NCBI RefSeq assembly: GCF_031323975.1
Contig: NZ_JAVIWS010000001.1
Span: 3,596,001-3,660,000, forward strand
DNA from: Escherichia ruysiae
GTDB lineage: Bacteria > Pseudomonadota > Gammaproteobacteria > Enterobacterales > Enterobacteriaceae
Length of the DNA: 64,000 bases
Reading direction: 5' to 3'
In this document: positions 53,782 through 61,634 of the stretch, piece after piece
Layout: each line of letters starts with the position of its first letter
How positions within the stretch are numbered: position 1 is the first letter of the stretch
The notes under the pieces: generated by a model
What the model was told of the DNA's origin: nothing
What the model saw: only the letters and a program-made list of their open reading frames with translations
The model's database searches: none
Made by a program: the position numbers and the translations under genes

Positions 53782-54602
53782 ATATTTTAAAAATTAATAA
53801 TACTGATTCTCTGCTCAGAGATTACTACCAGTTGGATGAAGCTTCAGAAAAAATTGGTTGTAGTGAAAAGGATATACTCTGGTTTGCCAGAGAACGAGAT
53901 GTAGAGCTATGCATGGAATTCCATGATGATGAGTATGATGTTTCATGTGGTTTGAAGATTGATGGTCAAATGGATGAGTTCTTATCTAATCTGAAATATT
54001 TACCACGAGATAGAAATGGCAATATTATGTTGTCAGACTTAAGCTCTATAAGAATCCCTGATGAAAATAATTTAATTGATAAAAATGGTTTTATTCGATG
54101 CTTTATATCCGGTTTATGGGCTGTTGATTATGAATATAAAGATCTGTTAGTTAAGCATGAGGGGCAACCGGATTCCTGGCCTATTCATTTTCTACTGGCG
54201 GGTACGCCTAATATAAATTGTAAGGTAATTCTTTATGTAAATTATGATGAAAAAGAAAATTATTATCTTTTTGAGGTTTTGTGGATTACAAAGGTACAGA
54301 TTCAAAAATTCATTGATATAGTCTTATGCGAACAAAAACGGATAAAAAACGCCAATAAATATAAATCACAATCTGAGGCGCAAAAACAAAAACATGCTGT
54401 TCCTCGAACTGAAATACTCATGGCTATTATTTCGCTCTATCATCGTGATATGAGGCTAAGAAGAGAGAGTCCAGCAGCGATAGCTGATTATCTTTTTCAA
54501 CATGCCAGTGAGTTCTGGCCTAAGACCGGAGAACCACCTTTGAGCTATGATACTGTTGTTAGCTTGCTACGTAGTTGCATGAAAAACATTAAGTTTAACT
54601 AA
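53778..54602 (+). CDS. Unknown cargo protein translationally coupled to integrase
   Basis: A 274-residue AT-rich gene whose ATG overlaps the int stop (ATGA). I do not recognise a confirmed function. The N-terminus (YYQLDEASEKIGCSEKDILW) resembles a helix-turn-helix or MerR-like recognition module. The middle is acidic with alternating strands. After a Lys/Gln-rich hinge (about 190-210), the C-terminus (PRTEILMAIISLYHRDMRLR, AIADYLFQHASEFWP) looks helical and DNA-related. It could be a directionality or regulatory factor, or defence cargo. A strong terminator follows. Confidence 0.6.
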   Translation: MNILKINNTDSLLRDYYQLDEASEKIGCSEKDILWFARERDVELCMEFHDDEYDVSCGLKIDGQMDEFLSNLKYLPRDRNGNIMLSDLSSIRIPDENNLIDKNGFIRCFISGLWAVDYEYKDLLVKHEGQPDSWPIHFLLAGTPNINCKVILYVNYDEKENYYLFEVLWITKVQIQKFIDIVLCEQKRIKNANKYKSQSEAQKQKHAVPRTEILMAIISLYHRDMRLRRESPAAIADYLFQHASEFWPKTGEPPLSYDTVVSLLRSCMKNIKFN

Positions 54603-54617
54603 ATGTTAACAATTATT

Positions 54618-54658
54618 GTGACTAATGATTTTGGATTTTTTTCATTAGTCACATTTTT
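54618..54658. terminator. Strong terminator after the int operon
   Basis: Perfect 11-bp stem GTGACTAATGA / TCATTAGTCAC (54618-54628, 54642-54652) with T tract ATTTTTCTC. Confidence 0.88.
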
Positions 54659-54727
54659 CTCATTTATAACCTATGTTTTAATTTTCCGTGTTGAAGCCAA
54701 TAGACTTAGATAAACGGAGAATGATGA

Positions 54728-55018
54728 ATGTTATCTAAACATGATAATACTACTTTGCAACGACCTTCAATGGATTCTCTGATCGATATGAAGTTTATTA
54801 CTTCCGATTGTTTATTAAGTGACAAATGGATTTATCGATTGATTTCTCTGAATCGCTTTCCAAAACCTATAAAAATAGGTCGGATGTCCCGATGGCGCGC
54901 TGCTGATTATTATAAGTGGCGAGATGGGTTTGAAGAAAACTCAGGTCAACAGTTTGAGGGGATGAGAAATAAGGCAAGAGCAATTAATAAAGGGAATAGA
55001 TTATCACCTACTCCCTAA
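54728..55018 (+). CDS. AlpA-family regulator / excisionase
   Basis: A 96-residue protein with an AlpA-type winged helix-turn-helix (DMKFITSDCLLSDKWIYRLI then RFPKPIKIGRMSRWRAADYY). AlpA proteins activate integrase or promote excision in P4-like elements. ATG 54728 follows AACGGAGA. Confidence 0.85.
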   Translation: MLSKHDNTTLQRPSMDSLIDMKFITSDCLLSDKWIYRLISLNRFPKPIKIGRMSRWRAADYYKWRDGFEENSGQQFEGMRNKARAINKGNRLSPTP

Positions 55019-55050
55019 GCCTTAATTGATAGTTAGTAATATTTAACTGA

Positions 55051-55224
55051 TTAACCTTTAGGGTCAATCCCGCGTGATTGTAGTTCTTTACGTAAAATTC
55101 TTTTAATCCAAGTTGCCAACGCGCTATCTCCATCTTTGCGCATTTCTTTTTCGAGTTGCAACCTAAAATCGTCGGTAAGACGCATTTGGAATGGTGGGGA
55201 ACGTTTCTCTTGTGGTGTTGACAT
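55051..55224 (-). CDS. 57-residue ribbon-helix-helix (Arc-like) repressor
   Basis: A small leftward ORF translating to MSTPQEKRSPPFQMRLTDDF..., then RLQLEKEMRKDGDSALATWI and KRILRKELQSRGIDPKG. The pattern PPFQMRLTDDFR (beta strand) followed by two helices is Arc/MetJ-like. Its start codon overlaps a palindrome (ATGGTAATTACC) repeated 30 bp upstream, so it probably represses itself and the divergent satellite operon. Confidence 0.82.
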   Translation of the reverse strand: MSTPQEKRSPPFQMRLTDDFRLQLEKEMRKDGDSALATWIKRILRKELQSRGIDPKG

Positions 55225-55266
55225 GGTAATTACCCTAGAATATGATGACTACATGGTAATTACCAT
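55223..55266. promoter_or_regulatory. Twin palindromic operators ATGGTAATTACC
   Basis: ATGGTAATTACC at 55223-55234 and ATGGTAATTACCAT (perfect 14-bp palindrome) at 55253-55266, spaced exactly 30 bp, about three helical turns. They lie between the ribbon-helix-helix gene and the rightward satellite operon. Confidence 0.82.
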
Positions 55267-55292
55267 TGTAAGTATAGTTCGCTTGTAAAAGC

Positions 55293-55327
55293 AATGCCCG
55301 ATTGTGCGGGAACACAAATCGGGCATT
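55293..55327 (+). promoter_or_regulatory. Leader hairpin before the Icd-like gene
   Basis: AATGCCCGATTGTG pairs with CACAAATCGGGCATT (one bulge, loop CGGGAA) in the 5' leader of the rightward operon. In P4, leader RNA of the replication operon supplies immunity through pairing RNAs, so this may be an immunity or attenuation element. No T tract follows. Confidence 0.5.
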
Positions 55328-55355
55328 TAACCAACCGTTATAAGAGGTAACGAAG

Positions 55356-55532
55356 ATGGCTAAACAGAAGTGTACCTGGTTATTTGCGGCGATCAACCGC
55401 AGTCAACGCAATGCCCGTCCTGTGATGTTAAGGATCACCGCAGATAACGAGCGGTCAGCGCGGCGCAGACTTGCCCCGGATTATGTACTGAGCTTTGCCG
55501 GGCGCATTCCCTGCGGAGGTGAACATGCGTAA
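55356..55532 (+). CDS. Icd-like host cell division inhibitor family protein
   Basis: A 58-residue protein (MAKQKCTWLFAAINRSQRNA, RPVMLRITADNERSARRRLA, PDYVLSFAGRIPCGGEHA). The FAARIP-like ending and Arg-rich middle are typical of the Icd-like family of P4-type prophages. AGAGG precedes ATG. The end overlaps the next gene's ATG, which uses the GGAGGT inside this gene. Confidence 0.75.
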   Translation: MAKQKCTWLFAAINRSQRNARPVMLRITADNERSARRRLAPDYVLSFAGRIPCGGEHA

Positions 55533-55884
55533 TTATCCGCACCCCGGCGAACGCTGGCAGCATGAACGTGGCTGGACGGTCACGATTATCCGATTAATTG
55601 AAGCCTCGCCCTCTGTGGCGCTGGTTAATCCTGAATTCAGCTGTGAAGTGCTGATACGTCATGACAGCGACAACCAGCTTTCTTCCTGCCCTCTGGCATG
55701 GTTTGAACAGCGGTATACGCGCCTGTTTGATGTACCGCTCTTTAAGCCTGCACCAGCTCCTGCAGGCGGTAGTGGTTCCGGCCCGCTGACACTGCATCCG
55801 TCTGTGCTATTTATCCGCTGGCGGGAGCGTAGCATACGGCGTTCTGCTGAGCCTGACGACGGTCACTATTCAAAGTTTCTCTGA
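55525..55884 (+). CDS. Small satellite protein, DUF4222-like
   Basis: A 119-residue protein. The first 75 residues (PGERWQHERGWTVTIIRLIE ... WFEQRYTRLF) resemble the small DUF4222 phage domain, a short beta-barrel with a WFEQRY-type ending. The rest is a Pro/Gly-rich tail. ATG 55525 with GGAGGT upstream is chosen. Function unknown. Confidence 0.6.
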   Translation: MRNYPHPGERWQHERGWTVTIIRLIEASPSVALVNPEFSCEVLIRHDSDNQLSSCPLAWFEQRYTRLFDVPLFKPAPAPAGGSGSGPLTLHPSVLFIRWRERSIRRSAEPDDGHYSKFL

Positions 55885-55915
55885 CAAAATACCGCTGAAA
55901 ACGGAGTAATCCACG

Positions 55916-56023
55916 ATGAATATTTCAAACGGGCACAACGGTGCTCAGGGCCACACTTTGCCTGAAAAACACAATACCGGTGCTTTTGCCTATGGTTGTC
56001 AGAGGACAGTTTCGGAAAGCTGA
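55916..56023 (+). CDS. Possible 35-residue satellite peptide
   Basis: ATG 55916 after ACGGAG starts a short ORF (MNISNGHNGAQGHTLPEKHN then TGAFAYGCQRTVSES) ending in TGA 56021-56023. It overlaps the next ORF in another frame, which has only a TTG start (55996). It could be a coupling peptide, or the two could be one gene broken by a frameshift. Confidence 0.4.
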   Translation: MNISNGHNGAQGHTLPEKHNTGAFAYGCQRTVSES

Positions 56024-56199
56024 CCCGCGCAAGAAATGCCTGCGACATGCTCCAGCTTCTCTTTTCTGAATACCCGTCTCAGGCCGGAGCACTGGACGCT
56101 GGCTGTGCGCATGGTGTCGCCGCGCTGATGGAGTACCTGCGGGCAGATTTGACGGATATTGCGCACAGCTGTGCACTGATTGAAGGAGGTGCCAGATGA
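55996..56199 (+). CDS. Small satellite protein of unknown function
   Basis: A 67-residue helical protein with a TTG start (FGKLTRARNACDMLQLLFSE, ALMEYLRADLTDIAHSCALI). ATG 56047 is an alternative start giving about 50 residues. The stop overlaps the following ATG at 56196 with GGAGGT in between, as in a tightly packed operon. Confidence 0.5.
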   Translation: MSEDSFGKLTRARNACDMLQLLFSEYPSQAGALDAGCAHGVAALMEYLRADLTDIAHSCALIEGGAR

Positions 56200-56579
56200 A
56201 CCAGCCGCAGGTTTCCATTTTCCCGGCAGAAATGACAACCGCGCTTTACCGGCGGGCTATTGCTTCAGCATGGCGGCAGAAAATGCTGAACGAAACTGGC
56301 AGTGATCAGTATGGTCCGCACAGCCTGACGGTGGAGCGTATTGAAATGGCCATTGCGCTGCATATCGAGTGCGCACTGATTAACGAGTACGGCGAAGCAC
56401 AGGGCGCCGCTGCCGCGCTGGCACTGCTGACTGACATGCTGGAGCCGTCACTGCTGACCGCGCCGCCGGTACTGACCGCGCGCGGCTGTGAAGTAATGGC
56501 GGAGATGTACCGCACGCTTCCGGCGACCTTTGATGACTTCTGCAGTACTGGTGTGACGTTGTATCAGGGGGAAGTATGA
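56196..56579 (+). CDS. Small satellite protein, possibly DUF5375-like
   Basis: A 127-residue mostly helical protein (YRRAIASAWRQKMLNETGSD, VERIEMAIALHIECALINEY) immediately before the primase gene, which it overlaps by 4 bp. Proteins of this size are conserved at this place in P4-like elements; function unknown. Confidence 0.6.
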   Translation: MNQPQVSIFPAEMTTALYRRAIASAWRQKMLNETGSDQYGPHSLTVERIEMAIALHIECALINEYGEAQGAAAALALLTDMLEPSLLTAPPVLTARGCEVMAEMYRTLPATFDDFCSTGVTLYQGEV

Positions 56580-59248
56580 CAATACAGACGGTTACGCAGA
56601 TTTCAGCCGCCGCGCGGGGGAAATGGCCCGTTATTCTGCATATGCTGCGTATTGATGTACCTGAAAACGGCAGGCACGGTCCCTGCCCGAAATGTGGGGG
56701 CAAGGATCGTTTTCGCCTCGATGACCTTGACGGGCGCGGGACGTGGATCTGCAGCCAGTGTGGCAATGGTGACGGTCTGGATCTGGTTAAGCTCGTAACC
56801 GGCTACAACGTCAGAAAGGCTGCGCAGCAGGTGGCGCAGGTGCTTAATGTGCCGGATGTGCAGGAACTGCCTGTTAAGCCTGCCAGACAAAAAGCCCCTA
56901 AACGCGACATGAGCCTTACCGTGGCGACGCTGATGAAAGAGAGCCACACGGGAGAAAGTGCCTATCTGGCAGGAAAAGGGTTCGCCGGATACCCGGCCTC
57001 TCTGACCGGAAGCGTGCAGCATATCAGCGGTAAGGATTTTCCTGCCGGTTCCCTGCTGTTACCACTCACGACCAACACCGGAGCCGTGACCGGTGCACAG
57101 CTTATCGCCCCGACGGGTGAAAAAAGCATACTGCCCGGCAGCACGATGAAAGGCGCGTTTGTGTCGCTCAGCCCGTTACCGTCTGAACCACCGGTACAGG
57201 TGGTGATTACCGAAGGTTACGCTACGGCGCTGACGGTAAGCCAGCTCACTGCCGGATGCGTAGTGGCTGCCATATCTGCGGGCAACCTGCCCAATGTGGC
57301 GCAGTCGCTGCGGGCACGCTGGCCTGAGGTAAAAATTATCATCGCCGGTGATAACGATTTTCAGGACGGGGGGGAGAATCCCGGCAGAGCCTTTGCTGAA
57401 CGGGCGGCAAAAGCTGTTGGCGGCTGGATGACGCTGCCACCAGGAGAGATTAAGGCTGACTGGAATGACTTTCATCGGGAGCACGGTATTACCCGTGCCC
57501 GTGAAGCCTTTCGCAACGGTCTGGTACTGTGCGGGGAAGGCCGCACGCAACTGCCGCACGGGTTCCGTCTTACCCAGGAATATCTCTGGTATGAAAAGCA
57601 GGTACAGCGCAACGGTGAGACGGAGATCCAGAACGTCAAAATATGCAGCCCGCTGCGCGTGACGGCAATCACCTGCGATGCCGATGGCGGTAACTTCGGA
57701 CGACTGCTGGAATGGGAAGATACGTGGGGTGAGCGTCGCCGCTGGGCGATGCCGATGGAAATGCTGAGCGGCAGTGGTGAGGAACTGCGCCGGGTACTGC
57801 TTGTTAACGGGCTGTCTTATATCAGCACCACCGGTGAGGCACGCGCACGCCTGATGGAATATATCTCACTGTGTAAACCGGAACGTCGCGTGACCTGCGT
57901 CAGCCGTACTGGCTGGCATGGTCAGGTTTACGTCCTGCAGGATGAGGTCAGCGGTGAAGGTGCAGAGGGTGTCATTCTCCAGACCACTTCCGTGCAGGGG
58001 CGTGATTTCCGCGTGTCGGGCACAACAGAGGAATGGCGGGAGAACGTATCCCGCTACTGTACCGGCAACTCCCGCGTGGCATTTGCTGTCAGCCTGGCCT
58101 TTGCTGCACCACTGTTACGGCTGGTTGGTATGGACGGCGGCGGCTACCACCTCAAAGGGGAATCGACAGACGGTAAGACCACCACCATGAAAGCGGCAAC
58201 CTCCGTCTGCGGCGGGCCTGACTACTGGCAGACATGGCGGGCCACCGGCAACGCGCTGGAGGGATGTGCCAGCCGCCGCAACGATGCCGCCATGATGCTT
58301 GATGAGATCCGGGAAGTTGACGGACGCGAGGCAGGCAATATCGCCTACATGCTGGCAAACGGTCAGGGCAAGGGTCGTGCCGGTACGGACGGTGAACTGC
58401 GTACCCGTAAGCAGTGGCGCCTGTTGTTCTTTTCAACTGGCGAGTTATCTCTGACCGAACATGCGGCAAAGGCCGGTGAGCGTACTTTTGCCGGGATGGA
58501 AGTCAGGATGATCCAGATCCCCAGCGATTCCGGGAAGTTTGGCGTTTTTGAGGAGCTGCACGGCTTCGACAGCGGCAAGGCTCTGGCAGAGCATCTTGAA
58601 TGGGCCACGTCCTGCTACTACGGTTCGCCGTTCCGGGAGTGGCTGAAAGCACTGACCGCTGATCTTAACGGACTAACGGCACAGGCAAAATCGTTGATGA
58701 AGGAATATGCTGCCGCCCTGACTCCGAAAGATGCAGGCAATCAGGTGGGCCGGGCTGTGAACCGCTTTGCACTGGTGGCGATGGCAGGTGAACTGGCAAC
58801 CCGTCTGGGTATCACCGGCTGGCCTGAGGGTGAAGCATTGCGGGCAACCCGCGTCTGCCTGAACGCATGGCTGAAAGAGCGCGGGCACACCGCCAATCAG
58901 GAAGATATCGCCGCACTGGAGCAGGTTCGCAGTTTCTTTACCGCGAATCAGTACAGCCGCTTTGCAGACTGGTATGACGAGCGCAACCGTCCCGCCAATA
59001 TGGTGGGCTGGCGCAGGGTGGAGAAAGGCAGTACCGCGCAGGGCACGGAAGCTGTCACTACGTTTTATGTCATGCCGTCCGGCTGGAAAGAAATCTGCAG
59101 GGGATTTGACCCGCGCAAGGTGGCGCGTCTGTGCGCAGATCGTGGATACCTGCTGCCCTCCACTGATGGCAAACTCCAGACAACCATTCGCCCGCCAGAG
59201 ATGAATCCCCGCAGGCTCTATGTCTTCAACAGCGAGGTGCCGGGTTAA
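56576..59248 (+). CDS. P4 alpha-like primase-helicase (Zn finger, Toprim, DUF927)
   Basis: An 890-residue replication protein. N-terminal zinc ribbon CPKCGGKDRFRLDD ... WICSQCGNGDG (37-63). Toprim-like primase domain at about 205-310 (VVITEGYATALTVSQLTAGC, IIIAGDNDFQDGGENPGRAF). DUF927-type helicase domain at about 355-650 (GESTDGKTTTMKAATS Walker A-like, MMLDEIREVDG Walker B-like). It should open and prime the iteron origin lying just downstream. Confidence 0.92.
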   Translation: MTIQTVTQISAAARGKWPVILHMLRIDVPENGRHGPCPKCGGKDRFRLDDLDGRGTWICSQCGNGDGLDLVKLVTGYNVRKAAQQVAQVLNVPDVQELPVKPARQKAPKRDMSLTVATLMKESHTGESAYLAGKGFAGYPASLTGSVQHISGKDFPAGSLLLPLTTNTGAVTGAQLIAPTGEKSILPGSTMKGAFVSLSPLPSEPPVQVVITEGYATALTVSQLTAGCVVAAISAGNLPNVAQSLRARWPEVKIIIAGDNDFQDGGENPGRAFAERAAKAVGGWMTLPPGEIKADWNDFHREHGITRAREAFRNGLVLCGEGRTQLPHGFRLTQEYLWYEKQVQRNGETEIQNVKICSPLRVTAITCDADGGNFGRLLEWEDTWGERRRWAMPMEMLSGSGEELRRVLLVNGLSYISTTGEARARLMEYISLCKPERRVTCVSRTGWHGQVYVLQDEVSGEGAEGVILQTTSVQGRDFRVSGTTEEWRENVSRYCTGNSRVAFAVSLAFAAPLLRLVGMDGGGYHLKGESTDGKTTTMKAATSVCGGPDYWQTWRATGNALEGCASRRNDAAMMLDEIREVDGREAGNIAYMLANGQGKGRAGTDGELRTRKQWRLLFFSTGELSLTEHAAKAGERTFAGMEVRMIQIPSDSGKFGVFEELHGFDSGKALAEHLEWATSCYYGSPFREWLKALTADLNGLTAQAKSLMKEYAAALTPKDAGNQVGRAVNRFALVAMAGELATRLGITGWPEGEALRATRVCLNAWLKERGHTANQEDIAALEQVRSFFTANQYSRFADWYDERNRPANMVGWRRVEKGSTAQGTEAVTTFYVMPSGWKEICRGFDPRKVARLCADRGYLLPSTDGKLQTTIRPPEMNPRRLYVFNSEVPG

Positions 59249-59649
59249 GGCTTTGCGTGAGTCTTATTTATTAAGGGTAACAGGTGAAACAGGTGGAACA
59301 ACCGTATTTTACAGGGGCTGAACCTGTTCCACCTTCTGAAATAGTGAGGTGGAACAGATGTAACGCCAGCCAATCCGCTGTTCCACCTTGTTACCCGCGA
59401 TGTTCCACGGGTGCAGTGTATATAAATGATTTATAAAACAAAGCTGTAACACATGTTTCACCTGTTCCACCGCATCAGGGACATAAAGCAGACTGAAACA
59501 GTGGGCATTTTTATCTGGCTGGCTTTCATAGCCACGTCTGAATAACCGCAAGCGCCCGTTGTGCCAGCCACCACACACTGAGCACCGATAGTGTGCTTGT
59601 GTCAGCCACGACACAATTGACGTAACGAACCAACCCGACAGGAGAAGTC
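59249..59649. other. Replication origin region with GGTGGAACA iterons
   Basis: A 401-bp gap without a gene. It holds at least eight copies of GGTGGAACA or its complement TGTTCCACC: exact at 59292, 59325, 59348, 59379 and 59463; one-mismatch at 59283, 59401 and 59454. An AT-rich stretch (TATATAAATGATTTATAAAA, 59418-59437) separates two groups. P4 alpha protein binds similar 9-11 bp iterons at its origin and at crr. Confidence 0.82.
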
Positions 59650-60393
59650 ATGAACAACACCGCAGTGAATAACAACCTTTCCACTTTTCCGGCTGTAACG
59701 CAGCGGGCACTGGAAACCATGAACACAGCCAGAAACGCATGGCTTGAAGCACGTCGTCAGCAGAAAGCGGCAGCGGATAATATTGCGACAATCCGCCAGC
59801 GCCGCGCTGAAATGGAATCCACGACGAATACACTGAATGAGGAGTGGCGCACGCTGTTTCGTGAAAGTCAGGGCGTGGTCTCAAAGGAAATGAAAAAACT
59901 GCGCACGGAAATTGCGCTGGGACGAGAAACGCTTGAGGATTTTGATGAGCTGCTGGCGGCTCAGGAAAGCGAAAATGCACTTTTGCCGCAGAAAGCTGCG
60001 GAATTAGCCGGAAAGTATATCCACGCGCATAACATTCTTGTGGATATTCGCGCAAAACAAATCTGGGAGGATTTTATGCAGTCGCATGGAAAAGCGCTTA
60101 TTCAGACGCTGAGCCTGCTTAAATCCACAATGGGCCGGGAAGCCAGTGCCGTTGTGGGTGTGGTGAATTCAGTTAATGACCCGGACACAGTGCTGAAAGA
60201 CTTTATTCATAAACATATCACCAGACCGGCTCTGGCTAACGATGCGATGCCTGAACAGGACCCGGTGTTTAAACTGGCGGGAGTTGCCCCGGATTATGCG
60301 GCGCGTCTGGATTTCAGTAATCAACTCTCTCCAGCAGCTATGCATAAAATAAAGGTTCGTCAGGAACTTGCTGAGAAGGAGAAAGCAGTATGA
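59650..60393 (+). CDS. Sid-like capsid size-determination protein
   Basis: A 247-residue helical protein. Length matches P4 Sid (244) and the segment WRTLFRESQGVVSKEMKKLR resembles Sid. The region FMQSHGKALIQTL also resembles Psu, so the two families share features. Sid forms an outer scaffold that makes the helper phage head small. The stop overlaps the next gene's ATG. Confidence 0.65.
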   Translation: MNNTAVNNNLSTFPAVTQRALETMNTARNAWLEARRQQKAAADNIATIRQRRAEMESTTNTLNEEWRTLFRESQGVVSKEMKKLRTEIALGRETLEDFDELLAAQESENALLPQKAAELAGKYIHAHNILVDIRAKQIWEDFMQSHGKALIQTLSLLKSTMGREASAVVGVVNSVNDPDTVLKDFIHKHITRPALANDAMPEQDPVFKLAGVAPDYAARLDFSNQLSPAAMHKIKVRQELAEKEKAV

Positions 60394-60941
60394 CGGCCCG
60401 AGGCACACCTGACCAGGTACTTACCAGTTTTCGGAATGCCCGTATTCTGTGGGCCAGACATAGTGAGAGCCGAAAAGCCGTTGAACAACAGATAACATCT
60501 CTCCTCGCTGCCACAGAAAAACCAGCAGATTATGCCCGACAGCTCGAATTCCTGCGGGAACGTCTGGATGTGCTGAAATGGCAAATTAACTGTGCTGCGC
60601 GCGAATGCATTTACTCGCAGCATTTACTGATGGAGACCTGCACAGAAGCCGCTCTCAGCAATTTTATGCAGGCGAATGGGGCAGCCCTGACATCTGCACT
60701 GGCTCCGTTCCTGAAGGGGCGCGGAGGGGTTGACGTTGCGTCCCGTATATTACGCAGTGCTCTGGTTCGCCAGCTGGCAATAACACCGCCTGAAATTGCC
60801 GGGGATTATCGTGAGATCCTGGATGAATCCGGTTTGATGCCTGACCCCAGTATGATTCGTGATTGCCAGGGCTCTTACACTCCGGCACAACATCTGCGTT
60901 TTCAGCAACGCCTGAATGACATTAACGATATACAGGAGTGA
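60390..60941 (+). CDS. psu: Psu-family polarity suppression / capsid decoration protein
   Basis: A 183-residue protein close in length to P4 Psu (190). It has FMQANGAALTSALAPFLKG and a C-terminal SYTPAQHLRFQQRLNDIND that mirror Psu segments. Psu inhibits Rho termination and decorates the small capsid. Overlaps the Sid-like gene by 4 bp. Confidence 0.8.
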   Translation: MTARGTPDQVLTSFRNARILWARHSESRKAVEQQITSLLAATEKPADYARQLEFLRERLDVLKWQINCAARECIYSQHLLMETCTEAALSNFMQANGAALTSALAPFLKGRGGVDVASRILRSALVRQLAITPPEIAGDYREILDESGLMPDPSMIRDCQGSYTPAQHLRFQQRLNDINDIQE

Positions 60942-60946
60942 TATTA

Positions 60947-61219
60947 ATGGCACTTAAATGTCCGGAATGCGGTACAGTTGCACACGCCAGAACAGCAGCC
61001 TATGAAGCTCCGTCAGTTAAACGCTCGTGGTATCAGTGCCAGAATCTGGAATGTTCCTGCACATTTACGGCACTGGAGAGTGTGGATAAGATAATCATGA
61101 AACCCCGGCGCAATGAACAGGAACCAGACAAATCACAAACCCTGGTAAAACAACAGCAAACGCTCAATCGCTATGGCTCCGCGTCAAAACTGTCAAGCCG
61201 TCAGCAGATTCCTGTCTGA
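60947..61219 (+). CDS. Ogr/Delta-like zinc-finger late activator
   Basis: A 90-residue protein with the Ogr/Delta Cys pattern: CPECGTVAHARTAA (CxxC) then WYQCQNLECSCTF (CxxxxC). Ogr/Delta proteins activate late promoters of P2 and P4. ATG 60947 (MALKCPEC) with GGAG 8 nt upstream is preferred to the frame start at 60938. Confidence 0.88.
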   Translation: MALKCPECGTVAHARTAAYEAPSVKRSWYQCQNLECSCTFTALESVDKIIMKPRRNEQEPDKSQTLVKQQQTLNRYGSASKLSSRQQIPV

Positions 61220-61240
61220 TTAGAAAAAAACTCTCACGTA

Positions 61241-61266
61241 ATCCCGGTCGAGTACCGGGATTTTTA
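61241..61266 (+). terminator. Terminator of the satellite late operon
   Basis: Stem ATCCCGGT / ACCGGGAT with loop CGAGT-A, followed by TTTTT. Confidence 0.9.
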
Positions 61267-61634
61267 ACACCTTTTCCCTGGCTGGCTTGAGAGCGCATGA
61301 GTGCATGTCTATGGCGCATGAAAACGCATGAGTCTTATGCACCATTTTTGACGAGAAAGCCCTTGTTTGGTGGCTTCTGAGACGATTTATGAGGTGCATG
61401 AAAACCAGTCTGTTAAGCGAAGCGGGCAGGCGTGCGGGGCTGTGCGATATGGGGGCAATTCAATGAGCTAGCTGAGGATTGGTCAGTAAGTTATCCCGCT
61501 AGGTTAAGGTTTCTCCTAGGGATGTTGTTGCTTCACAAATCTGCGGTAAGATGCTATTTATAATATGCTTTTGGCAACAATTTTCTAAATTTTTTGTGTT
61601 GAGTACGGGTTGTAATCTAAAAGGCAAACGTAAA
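61267..61634. other. Non-coding junction: GCATGA repeats and possible packaging region
   Basis: No gene is visible. The left half has GCATGA at 61295, 61316, 61326 and 61396 and GCATGT at 61303. The middle has a GC-rich stretch (GCGAAGCGGGCAGGCGTGCG, near 61417-61436) and GGGGGCAATTC near 61451. In P4 the cos site lies in this slot, between the late genes and the cargo hotspot. I do not see the canonical P2/P4 cos core, so the function is inferred. The promoter of the following AT-rich module should lie in the last 150 bp. Confidence 0.45.
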
